Assembly (NCBI GenBank): GCA_009801015.1
Contig: VHZZ01000015.1
Location: forward strand, 211,378 to 266,167
Direction of reading: 5' to 3'
Source: Silene noctiflora
Taxonomy: Eukaryota; Streptophyta; Magnoliopsida; Caryophyllales; Caryophyllaceae
Length of the DNA stretch: 54,790 nt
Part shown: positions 11,701 through 21,629 of the stretch, piece after piece
Position numbering within the stretch: position 1 is the stretch's first letter
How the letters are laid out: each line of letters begins with the position of its first letter
Translations under genes and position numbers: made by a program
Notes under the pieces: generated by a model
What the model was told of the DNA's origin: nothing
Databases searched by the model: none
The model's input: only the letters and a program-made list of their open reading frames with translations

Positions 11701-14700
11701 TAATAACTTCTTCATGCCTTTGTTTACGAATCAGCTTCATTGTTTATTATTCAGAGTATGATACGGATGACAATCCCATGGAGGAAACAATTAAGCCTAT
11801 GGTAGATGGTGGAACCGAAGGCTTTAAGGGTCATGCTAGAGTAATCATGCCAGGAAAGACACCATGTTTTACGTGCACTATCTGGCTTTTCCCTCCACAA
11901 GTCAAATTTCCATTGTGTACTCTTGCAGAGACACCTAGAACTGCAGCACATTGTATAGAATATGCCCATTTGATCAAATGGAATGAGGTAGTTATTTATC
12001 ACCTAGTCGTTTCTACCTGCTTTTCATATAAATATTTTTTAATTGCACATGGAACGTGTATGGGTCTCATCCACGGGTAGAGAGAGTCCCTTCATAGCCC
12101 AAAGAAGGTTTCAATGTAAAACAAATTGGCAATAAAATTATTTTGCATACCCTGAACAGGTTCACAAAGGCGAATCTTTTGATCCTGACAATCCAGAGCA
12201 CATGCAGTGGATCTATTCAGAGGTAATGGAGTTGCTGTTGACTTGGGTCAAGTGTCTTCAACCTCATCCATACCATTGTAATGCTTCCCTTGTTATGTTG
12301 TAGGCTGTCAGACGAGCTGAGCTTTTTGGTATTCCTGGAGTCACTTATTCTCTCACTCAGGTATACCTGTGTAAGAAACTACGAAGCAATTTTTTTTTAC
12401 TTCCCTCAGGGTTTTTTTTCATTCAAATGCTACATGTTGTGAACACTGAACTGTTAAACCGTCAAAGATTCATTAACTGTCGTTCTCTCACATTATCGCC
12501 AACAACCATTTGTTATCTTTGACCCTCTTCTTTACATTGAAATTTTATATTGCTACCCAAGGTAAGTGTTGATTGTTTGTCCTCTTCCAATTAGAAATTA
12601 CTGTCTTGGCTGGAGGGTTGGGCGTTGATGACTGAAGCCTGAAGGTGCTTCTTTACATCCTCACAGTTGAAAATAGTAGGAGAGTAAAGTAATTTTGAGT
12701 TTGCTAACACCATAGTAGCATACTTTATTGTGCTGACGTGCTTTAATGTTTCCAGGGAGTTGTGAAAAATATCATTCCAGCTATTGCCTCAACTAACGCT
12801 ATTATATCAGCAGCTTGCGCACTGGAAACTTTGAAGATTGCATCTGGATGCAGTAAAACTCTGTCCAACTACTTGACGTGTGTCCTACACCTTTTTTTAA
12901 AAAATTTCCTGGTGTTTGGATTAGTGATATATCTTTTCTTGGATTGAGCAGTGCCTTATCAGTTTGACGATCAGTTTTACAGAATCCATTAAGTGGTATT
13001 TTATTTATTTATATTTTTGCAAAACCTTAGGTAACTCTATGGAAGTTCCTATGAAAAACAAATGAGACAGAAGCTACAGATAAACTCTCCTTTATCTTTT
13101 TTTTAGTTCATTGTTAAACTTATTGGGCCCTGTAGGCTCGAATACTGCATTGTCTGCATATTTTGTTTAAAGAATCAAAATAAATAAACAGTAGCCAAAT
13201 TGTAGATGAATGCAACTTATTGAACTTTAATTGCTGTGATTCTGCAAGAGATCTGGAAACGCGAAGTATGATGTTTAATAATCTTCTCATTCTGAACTGT
13301 CTACCTGCTACTTTGCTATTTGGGTGTAAGGGATGTTTTTGTTAGTTTAGTAGTGCTTACTGTTTGTAGTTATTATGACAAACAAATGAAATAACGTGTA
13401 ATAACATCAAAAATAGGTACATGCGCAGCATGTCTGATTGACTCATTTAACTATATGTCAAATACTCAAAAATTTGTATGGGACGAATAGATGATAGATC
13501 TGAGACCAACCCATCAAACTTACAATTGACTCAGGATTATATAAAGAGTGGCTTGGTATTACATGATCATCTCATACTAGACTTCCTATGCTAAATAATG
13601 TGGCTCGGACTCTGGTTGCTTTCTTGGTAGTAAATGTCTCCATTATGTAATTTGATGTGTACGTACGACTCGCAATCCTCCTCCCTTCCCTTTAAAGAAA
13701 ATAAGAACCGAAAATATTTCTGGAAACCTGTACAATTAAAATCTGTAGTTTTGCTTTCTTGGGTTGTAGTTTTCTTATGTTGTTAGGAACTCTGAACCTA
13801 ACAATCAAATGATATATTTCAGGTACAACGGAGTTGAAGGCCTACACACCAAAGTAACGGAGTTTGTCAGGGACAAGGATTGCCTTGTGTGTGGTCCCCC
13901 GGTGCTTATTGAGTTAGACACTTCTTGTTCTCTGCAAAAGGTTTGCAATTCTTTTCGTCTTTCTTAATTGTTTTTTTTTTGAGGAATCCGTGTGACTCTT
14001 CACTGTAATTTGACTTTATTCCCTGTTTAGTTTGCTATTTCTGATGACTTTGTGTTATCTTACAACGACTAACTGCTATGCATTACTTCAGAAATCATAA
14101 CAAACATATTTACTCGTTACTTTTAGTCTGGAAACAAATAGGTTTCACTATTTAGGATTCTTTATCTTGTCATAAATCTACTAAAATTTATATCCGTCAG
14201 TATCACTTGGTTGAAGCTGATGGTTATTTTGCATAGTTTCACTTAATTGGAACATGGTAGTTTGTGTTGCCAGAATTTCAGTTTAGCTTATATGTTTTGG
14301 CCTATATCCATCTATTAATTTCGTATGAGTTAGTAAATGTCGTGATTAGCTTCTATTTTTGGGCTTCGAACCTCATTACCACAGTGGGGGATCGTTCCCT
14401 TTATCCTTTTCCACAATTAGGCTTTTCTCCTTACTAATGATATACTCAATGTTTTAAGTTTCTGAGTGAACATACTTTGCTTTAGACTATTCTTTGATTA
14501 AAAATGGCAGATAGAGATTGTTTAATTCAGTGTTGCATTGTTCGGTGTTCTATTTAGCTTAGTTCTGGGAATGGTTTCAAGTTTGTGGAATGCTACCTAT
14601 GCTGTACCGGGTCAAATGTAGTGGTTTGATCTTGTTTGTATATCAAGAGCCCTGTATTAACATTTCCTTGTGGTATACATGACAACAGTTCATAGGCCTA

Positions 14701-14979
14701 GTAGAGGAGCATCCAAAAGTTCACGTGTCAAAAGCAAGTGTCTTGTTCCAATCAAAGAGTTTGTACATGCAAGCGCCTGCTTTTCTCGAACAGGAGACTC
14801 GTGTAAACCTCACAAAACCACTGTTTGACTTGATGGACCGAGTTTCTAGTGGAACCATCCATGTTACAGGTACTACTAGCAAGAATGGCAAGAAAACGTC
14901 TGGAATGAGAAAATTACGTGTGGCTTTCAAGGGAGTTGATAGCATTGCAGACGTAGATATGGCTGCTAGTGGTGCATAA
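8707..14979 (+). CDS. ECR1: NEDD8/RUB-activating enzyme E1 catalytic subunit (ECR1/UBA3)
   Basis: Nine exons: 8707-8805, 10010-10173, 11010-11212, 11755-11987, 12160-12222, 12304-12360, 12756-12877, 13823-13940 and 14689-14979, giving 449 aa, close to the Arabidopsis protein. With AXR1 it forms the E1 that adenylates NEDD8/RUB and carries it as a thioester before transfer to the RCE1/UBC12 E2 for cullin neddylation. Visible features: nucleotide-binding GAGGLG at residues 48-53, NLNRQFLFR after the acidic strand, catalytic Cys210 in [11 protein letters not shown], zinc-binding pairs Cys193/Cys196 and Cys334/Cys337, and a ubiquitin-fold-like C-terminus. An in-frame ATG at 8638 would add 23 residues; 8707 ([17 protein letters not shown]) matches the family start better. 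Intron 1 is a minisatellite. It is probably a housekeeping gene. Very secure. Confidence 0.96.
8840..9970. repeat. Intronic minisatellite of about 135 bp in ECR1 intron 1
   Basis: Intron 1 is built mostly of degenerate tandem copies. Each has a TTTCGTTTAGGCATTT-like block, then GTGAACACTTGGTGTGCATT, then a GATTGGTTGATTTTGTTGAA-like block. The GTGAAC-type anchor (or its variants) occurs at 8848, 8983, 9127, 9252, 9387, 9471, about 9602, 9676 and 9947. Most spacings are near 125-145 bp, with some partial units. The last unit ends in GCATGCAG at 9970, 40 bp before the real acceptor. Confidence 0.8.
9836..9930. repeat. LINE/SINE-type 3' end with TTG tail
   Basis: The stretch contains TTCATGTCAGCGGACCCCAA, then a TTTGTGATTGAGGCT block and a run of GTTGTT. 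A very similar string occurs at 16915-16980. From memory this matches the 3' end of plant RTE-type LINEs and TS-type SINEs, which end in TTG repeats. No body of either element is visible, so it is a short relic. Confidence 0.45.
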
Positions 14980-16282
14980 TATCTGAAACATATTTGATTC
15001 AGCTTTTATTGAGAAAGGACAACTAATTTGTTGAAGCTGCATAAAATATTCTATGCATCGCTCGCTCTCCCTTTAATTTTCTCCCTTGTTCCTAATCAGA
15101 GAGAAGCTGAACCGTACACCATCTTTCCTGTTATGAGTTGTAACTGGTCTAGTTTGATGCATATAGCCAGAAGACTATTAATTAGTGTTTGTTTTGCAAA
15201 CATTTATTAGCGGAAATTGATTATTAAATATGATCAAGTTTGAAATAAACTTGATACTGGGGAACGCGTTGAACGAAATTGTATGCTTTACATGTGTAGA
15301 GCATGATCATTGTGTAGAGCATAAATATTCATTTTTCATGTGGTTTGCTGTTATGCTGTATTATTATGTACTCGCAAAGATATTGATGGGCTCTTAAACT
15401 TAGTGATTAAGGTAGGGGTACTGTGAACGATAGCCTGTAGCCTGTAGTTTGAATCTCCGCATTTCTCATCAGTCCTGGACTCCTCGTGGCTCTCTCCCGG
15501 CCTTGCACTCCAATTTCTTGTCTCCCCACGACCCACACCTACTAGCCCTACCGCCACTTTGTGCATCATACACGGCCAGATCCTCATAGACATTGTCATA
15601 GTAACTTAATTCCTTCATTTTCATCCCCGTTGGCTGCAGGCTGCTGCACTTTTGCTGGTCAAGCACGGACGACAATGTTTAGAACAACCTTGCTAGAAGG
15701 ATAGATAATTTTAAGGAAAATTTTTCTGATGCTAAGGTTAAACGTTTACATATTTCTAGTGTGCAATTTTAAGAAATTTAATCTTTGCGACGGAGAAACA
15801 GACAATTTTATTGATGTGAGGTGTAGCCGGATTTGATCCGGTCATGATCACAAGGTTGATAAGATTCTCTCCGATGAGATTAAAAATTGTTGCGTTTTTA
15901 AGGCTCGAGTAATACGGTTCTAAATATAAATCTGACAAAATATCCCAAACTAAATAACCAGACACGTACCTTACCCGACACCCGAACTGAGGCCCAAACC
16001 CGAGTTGACATCACCCAAATGTTATTGTTGCATCCTTGTATAACAACCATTACTCAATAATTTGAAAATAACAACTCCAAAAATACACTGAATTCAAAAT
16101 GATCCGATTTCACCTGATCCAAATTCGGGTTAACTCATACAGACTTAACCCGAGCTAGTCCAACTCAAACCCAACTCAATTGACTCTTTCCGTATCACAT
16201 TTTATTTTAGTGGCACCGCACGTCCAGGGTCTCTCCTCCCTTTCATCAACTTAACCTAAACAAAACTCAAAACTCAACAGAA
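14980..16282. other. ECR1-PRXIIF spacer
   Basis: No gene is supported. The first 200 bp are probably the ECR1 3' UTR. At 15397-15600 there is a SINE-like segment, listed separately. From about 15960 the sequence has GACACCCGAACTGAGGCCC-type repeats, also seen elsewhere in the window, and then runs into the CT-rich leader of the peroxiredoxin gene. Confidence 0.45.
15397..15600 (+). mobile_element. Candidate tRNA-derived SINE fragment
   Basis: A possible pol III A box (CTTAGTGATTAAGG, near 15399-15412) is followed about 45 bp on by a B-box-like AGTTTGAATCTCC (15446-15458). Both resemble plant SINE promoter boxes. The downstream part is locally GC-richer with short antisense ORFs that I do not recognise. 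No poly(A) tail or target duplication could be fixed, so this is tentative. Confidence 0.35.
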
Positions 16283-19200
16283 ATGGCGTCAATGGCGGTG
16301 AAGAACTCAACAATCCTCAAATCCTTAAGCTCAAGTTTTAGAGTGGCAGCATCAAGGGCATTTTCGTCAATATCAGTAGGATCTGACTTAGTTTCCTCTG
16401 CTCCTGATGTTTCCCTTCAGAAGGCTCGTTCTTGGGATGATGGTGTTTCTTCCAAGTTTGCCACTACTTCTCTTCACGACATTTTCAAGGTACCCTTTTC
16501 TTAATTTTACTCACTCCGTCTCAATTATTTGTTTACCTTCGATNAAAATACCCGTCACAAAGAATAAAAAAGTTAATTATTAGTTCTAATGTTTTGTTTT
16601 GTTTTTTTTTGATGTGTAGGGGAAGAAAGTTGTAATCTTTGGGCTTCCTGTAAGTTATTTCTGATTTTTGTATGGTTTGATTTTGTCTATATTGTTGGTT
16701 CTATGTTGCTTGATTAATGGGTAGTTTTGAAATTATGATGTTGTCACTGAAATATGATGTAATTGAGCTAGTATTTTTGATGAATTCGGGTTATTTGACT
16801 TATTTATTTGTATTTATAGAAGGGTTATGCTGTTAATGTTGTTCTTGGGCTGGTAAGTGTATGCTGTTTACTGTAAAGTAATTATAAGGTAGGTGGTCAT
16901 TTATAGTTCGGATGATGATTCATGTTAGCGGACCGCATATCATTTTGGGACTAAAGCTTTGTTGTTGTAGTAGTAGTAGTTTGCTCATTTAGTTCGACAT
17001 GGGAATTTGGGTATACTATGGAACTGATTGGTATGTCAATTTATAAGAAGTGCATGCTGTTGTTTGGTTGAATTCGGTTAATGTAGTACGGAGTAGAATA
17101 TGTAGGAAGTGCATAAAGTTGTTGGCTGAACACGGTAGTACTATTTGATCTTCAATTACAGCATAGTTGGGTCTGGTTTCTTAGGTCAAATGATGGGATG
17201 TATTGCCAGTTACGTACCTGGTGCTTTGGTAAAGCTCTCGCATGTTTCTTATACACTTCACTTTGGCAGTGTGTTGCATATCTAATATTGGCACATTCCA
17301 ATACGTTATGAGACTTTGTTACCTCATTTTAGGCTGAATGTCAGAAACCATGGATTTGTTTTAACAAGATACCGTGTCTGATACAAAGCAACTTGTTATG
17401 TTTACCACATGCAATTGAGTCCGAGTATTATAACACTCCTCTGTCTCACGGTTACTGGCTCTCCGTTTTGTTACCTGCCCTCCCCCTTAAGCAAAAAATT
17501 TTCTTGGTGGTAATCAGTATCACTCTATGTCCACCACGATCTCAACAACTACCACCTTCACCAAATCACGACCATGGTCAATCCACTCCATTAGACCGAG
17601 CTGGTTGCATTGTTGCAGATCTGCAGCGTTGGTGGTCATTCGATCCACAATGTTTTCGAAGGACACAAATGTTAATTAGTGTTGAATGAATCTTTGTAAA
17701 TGCACAGCATATTTTATTGCAAGAGAGTGGTTGATGGCACTTTGGTCGAATAATTGAGAGTTAATAGAAGCACGAGGTGATGCTGAAGTCATTTCAGGGA
17801 GGAGAAACTCTTATAAAAATAAAATGAAGGGAATATATCTTTGTGCTTACAGTCTAAATTTTTAAATATTCAGGCCTACTAGAAATACATGGTTTACTTG
17901 TCGATACTCGAAGGGGTTCTTTTACAATAAATATTTTGGGGAGTTACTGGTTGTGCTTAAATGAACTCCAATAGATAAGTTCTGGACATAGCAGTTCTTG
18001 ACCACACTCTCCATTTTGTTCTTATTTTTGGCTTGGAGTTTGTTCATATTAGTGCTTGTTATATAATCCTATTACAATTTAGCGATGTGTTCAGTGATGT
18101 TTCTTTTTTCAGGGTGCATATACTGGAGTTTGTTCAGCGCAGCATGTTCCTAGTTACAAGAACAATATTGACAAGTTCAAGGCTAAAGGGATCGACTCAG
18201 TAGTTTGTGTTGCCATGAATGATCCTTATGTTATGAACGGGTGGGCTGAGAAGCTTGACGCAAAAGATGACGTAAGCTCACTACAGTTATAATGTGTTGC
18301 TTTGTGATTTTTCTTGGCTTGTAGCTTGACGCAAAAGATGCCTCTTACTCCGTCACCATACCCTAATAAACGATAAGTTCCGTGCCATCAATTAAGTTTA
18401 TGGAGGGATCTATATCCTTCCACTTTATTTCCCACCAATACTATTTTCCTAACCATGCGAAGGAAATTGTTACCCTCCCTTCCCTCCCCCTCCGTCGAAA
18501 TCTGTCCATCCAAGTAAAGGGTAAGTCACCAAAGAGAGAAGTTGTTCAAACACATCACCAAAGTGAGACAGCGAGACTGGGTTATCGAATTTCCTCTCAT
18601 CCCAACTTATCTCGAACTGATTTCCACGTATTTCGTATCCGTATTACTATGTCTAATGATATTTGGTATAAATATCTGTATTAGATGAAAAAATTTCGAT
18701 GAGTTAATGTCCTGGCATATTATAGTTTTGTTGATCGAAGTATGCGACTAACCTTTTCAGACTATAATGTGCAAATGAATTGGATTCAGTAAATCTCTCA
18801 TTTTCTGCTGTCTGTCTCATATCTCTTGTTGTCTAATTGTCTTTTGGAACTTGGTCATTCCAGGTTGAATTCTATGGGGACTTTGATGGAAGCTTTCACA
18901 AAAGCTTGGACTTAACTATAGACCTCTCCTCAGCTTTGCTTGGTACTCGCTCTCACAGGTATTAAATCCCTGACAGCCTGAGACTAATAAGTTCACTTTT
19001 CAAGCGAATTCTCAGACAGCCAGACCTTATATCCTATGTTATACGTACCTGACTTTTATGAATCTGTTTCTTTTACTTAAAGAGTTAAAAAGGAGAATCC
19101 GCATGCGAGAAGCAGAGAAAGAGACAATGTATTAAGCATTTATTTCGATACTCAATGATTCTAACCTTATTACTCAAAGTCTCAAACATTTCTCTACCTC

Positions 19201-19578
19201 ACTTTTACAGAACTCCAAATTATTAAAATTTATCCATATATTTTCTTTGGAGGCTTCTCCCTGTACCCATATATTCGTTTTAAGATAATACCCATGTCGA
19301 GAAGATTGAGTTATGTCGAGTGCAACACTTAGATATACATACACTCATGCCCAACACTCGTGCCTGATCTGAGTAAATATAGCTTATATCTGCTCTGACC
19401 CTGTTAAGTTGTAAATCGTACTCTCGGTGACTGCAATCTTGTTCTGATTTTCTTATTATGATTTTTATGCAGATGGTCAGCCTATGTGGATGACGGGAAC
19501 ATCAAGGTTCTGAACGTCGAGAAAGTTCCATCTGAATTTAAAGTGTCTGGTGGCGATCATATGCTAGCTCAGATCTAG
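16283..19578 (+). CDS. PRXIIF: Mitochondrial type II peroxiredoxin (PRXIIF)
   Basis: Five exons: 16283-16489, 16620-16649, 18113-18271, 18864-18958 and 19473-19578, giving 198 aa. The first ~30 residues are rich in Ser, Ala and Arg and lack acidic residues, as in a mitochondrial presequence. The peroxidatic Cys86 lies in GAYTGVCSAQH and the second Cys111 lies 25 residues later in SVVCVAMND, the spacing seen in Arabidopsis PRXIIF. FYGDFDGSFHKSLDL and GTRSHRWSAYVDDG are family blocks. The enzyme reduces H2O2 and alkyl hydroperoxides in the mitochondrial matrix, using thiol donors such as thioredoxin or glutaredoxin. Exon 2 is only 30 nt. Intron 2 (~1.46 kb) holds a LINE/SINE 3' relic, and intron 1 a partial Stowaway-like end with an N at 16544. 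Very secure. Confidence 0.95.
16915..16985. repeat. LINE/SINE-type 3' end in PRXIIF intron 2
   Basis: GATTCATGTTAGCGGACC is followed by ATCATTTTGGGACTAAAGC and then GTTGTTGTAGTAGTAGTAG. It is the second copy of the string at 9836-9930 and fits the conserved 3' end of RTE LINEs and TS-like SINEs. It lies in intron 2 and does not disturb the splice sites. Confidence 0.5.
18252..18340 (+). repeat. 18-bp echo of PRXIIF exon 3 in the next intron
   Basis: AGCTTGACGCAAAAGATG at 18252-18269, which codes for the end of exon 3, is repeated exactly at 18323-18340 inside intron 3, directly after CTTGT. The second copy is thus preceded by an AG and mimics an acceptor site plus exon sequence. It looks like a small local duplication. 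There is no evidence that it is spliced in. Confidence 0.75.
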
Positions 19579-21493
19579 TCGACTCCACCGTCACTTTCTC
19601 ATCTTCTGATCTTCAATAATTTATAGTTTGCTTTTGTTGTGACCTGAGTATATCTTCCATAACAAGCTCTTGTACTATCAACCAGGAGGCTGTTGCTTAT
19701 GTATTAAGCTTTTGCACACCCCTTTCATATAACATAGCAGTGACGCGAAGTTAATGGCCGTGACATAAATACTCGAGGATTTGGCCGTTAATTTTGCTGT
19801 CATGTTATGCGCTTGTTTATTCCCATATATAGCAACATTTCGTCTGATCCTTTGTGCCATCATGAATTTTCCGAATAATTTTTGGTTCAATGAACTTCTC
19901 GCAGGTCATGACTCATGAGTACCACTACTTACGACTAATTGACGTATATGTTAAGAGTTAGTTTTGTGGTCATGAGAGGAGTGTTTTATCTTGTTTATTT
20001 GCCTTGTTGTCAAGATTAGTCGTAAACGGAACAACAAAATTGATTAATTATCATTGGTAATCATTCTTGACTTAAATGTAATAATTATTAAATAATTATA
20101 TATATTTAGCTCACTTGTCAAACTTACTTTTCAGTTTTCCTGCTTTTGGTAATATACTTCAAAAGTTAAATTCTCTTGGGTACGTAAATTATTTACCCAA
20201 ATCTAAAAGTTACACACATACTCAATTTGGTCATAACTTATAGCCCATGCATTTTCATGATTCCGATTAAAGTGTTAAGATCCTCTGGAGTTTGAACCGT
20301 ATAGAGTTGATAGAGTTTATCACAATTGGCATGAGAATTATACGGAGTATATGAAAGTATTTATAAATATACCATTAAGAAAGAAAAATATCATTTTACG
20401 ATTATGGGTAATAAACTTTTTTGTGTAGAGTTATTTTACAACTAAAATGAATCCAATATTTTTATGAGTCATGCTGTTATCATAATCGCGTAATTAAAAA
20501 AGATGAAATTATTTCCTCTAATTGGGTTCCTCTCCATTTCCTTCCCTCTTTATTTCCTTCCATTATCTCTGAACGACCCAGATTTCATTCTGAAACGATC
20601 CAACGATCAACTATTTGGTGAGGTAGAGTGTGAATAATACTTTAATATTGTTATATTAGAGGAAATTGAAAGAAATAGAAAAAAGAGAAATAGAGAGGAT
20701 CTTGCTTTTTGTAAACTTGAAATAACATTACTTCCTGCCAATAAAGTCGTAACAAGAATCACCCATAAAGATAACAAAGTCTTTTACATAGTAAAAATTG
20801 GTACGATTTTACACGAGCTTTCAACATCAAATCATCATCAGCCCATTTTGATCTTTCATAAGTAGTTTTATTTTCATTTTAAAATGACCTTTGACCCTTT
20901 GTAAATATTTTTCACCCTCAAATCATCATCATCACATTTTGGGAAAAAAAACATAGAGATGTATTACCAATTTACCACAGACTTTATTAATTTTTGTGCA
21001 TGTGTATTTTTTATTTGTTTTTTAGCATATGTGTATATTTTATGAGCTTACTACCTCAAACTTTATTTGTTTTTTAGCATATGTGTATTTTTTATGAGTT
21101 TTTTAAAGTTTATTAATCAGATTTTAATTTTTTTTCCCAGTCAAAACTCAAATTTAACTAAATTTATATGCAATGTTTTTGAGTTTTATTGTAATTTTTT
21201 TGAGCTCAATGTTTAAGTGAATGAACTCAAAAACTTTATAGTAAAACTCATAATTTTAAAAACAAAACTCAAAAACTTGATTATAATGCTTAGAAAGTAT
21301 ACCACTGATGGTAGTATATCACTATATCTTTGTATAATCTACTTACTGCACATTTTGCCCTTAGGTGAATGGGTGATTGTTTGGTGACACCTATTTTTTC
21401 TTCTTTTTTACAACAAAATAAAATATTTTTTTTTAAAAAATATTATTTTTTCACACTTAATAATTATCACCAAACACGTAAGAGCCATATTTA
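19579..21493. other. PRXIIF-SDR spacer
   Basis: No gene is supported. After the probable PRXIIF 3' UTR the DNA is very AT-rich. A 52-bp tandem duplication begins with TTATTTGTTTTTTAGCATAT at 21011 and again at 21063. From about 21120 to 21290 repeated AACTCAAAAACT and GAGTTTT blocks in opposite orientations could form a fold-back, possibly a degenerate MITE. Confidence 0.45.
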
Positions 21494-21513
21494 CATGCAT
21501 GCCTATATATATA
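21474..21513 (+). promoter_or_regulatory. Seed-type promoter: ABRE-like, RY element and TATA box
   Basis: Three elements stand in a row before the SDR start at 21630. ACACGTA at 21474-21480 is ACGTGT on the other strand, close to an ABA-response core. CATGCATG at 21494-21501 is the RY element bound by B3 factors such as ABI3 and FUS3. TATATATATA at 21504-21513 is a TATA box about 120 bp before the ATG. RY plus ABRE next to TATA is the usual layout of seed-maturation promoters and agrees with the gene's identity. Binding itself is inferred. Confidence 0.6.
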
Positions 21514-21629
21514 GGTGTGTGTGTTTTTGCTGATGTTTTAGTATAACCATCAACAAGTTTTAAAACCTATAACCAAAATTTGTGTATATTAAAAGTTTTA
21601 ATTACTTTAAAAAAACATAGGAAAAAAAA

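Noticed and set aside
17393-17689. 98-codon open frame in PRXIIF intron 2
   Set aside because: It lies inside an intron whose flanking exons join cleanly; no homologue is recognised.
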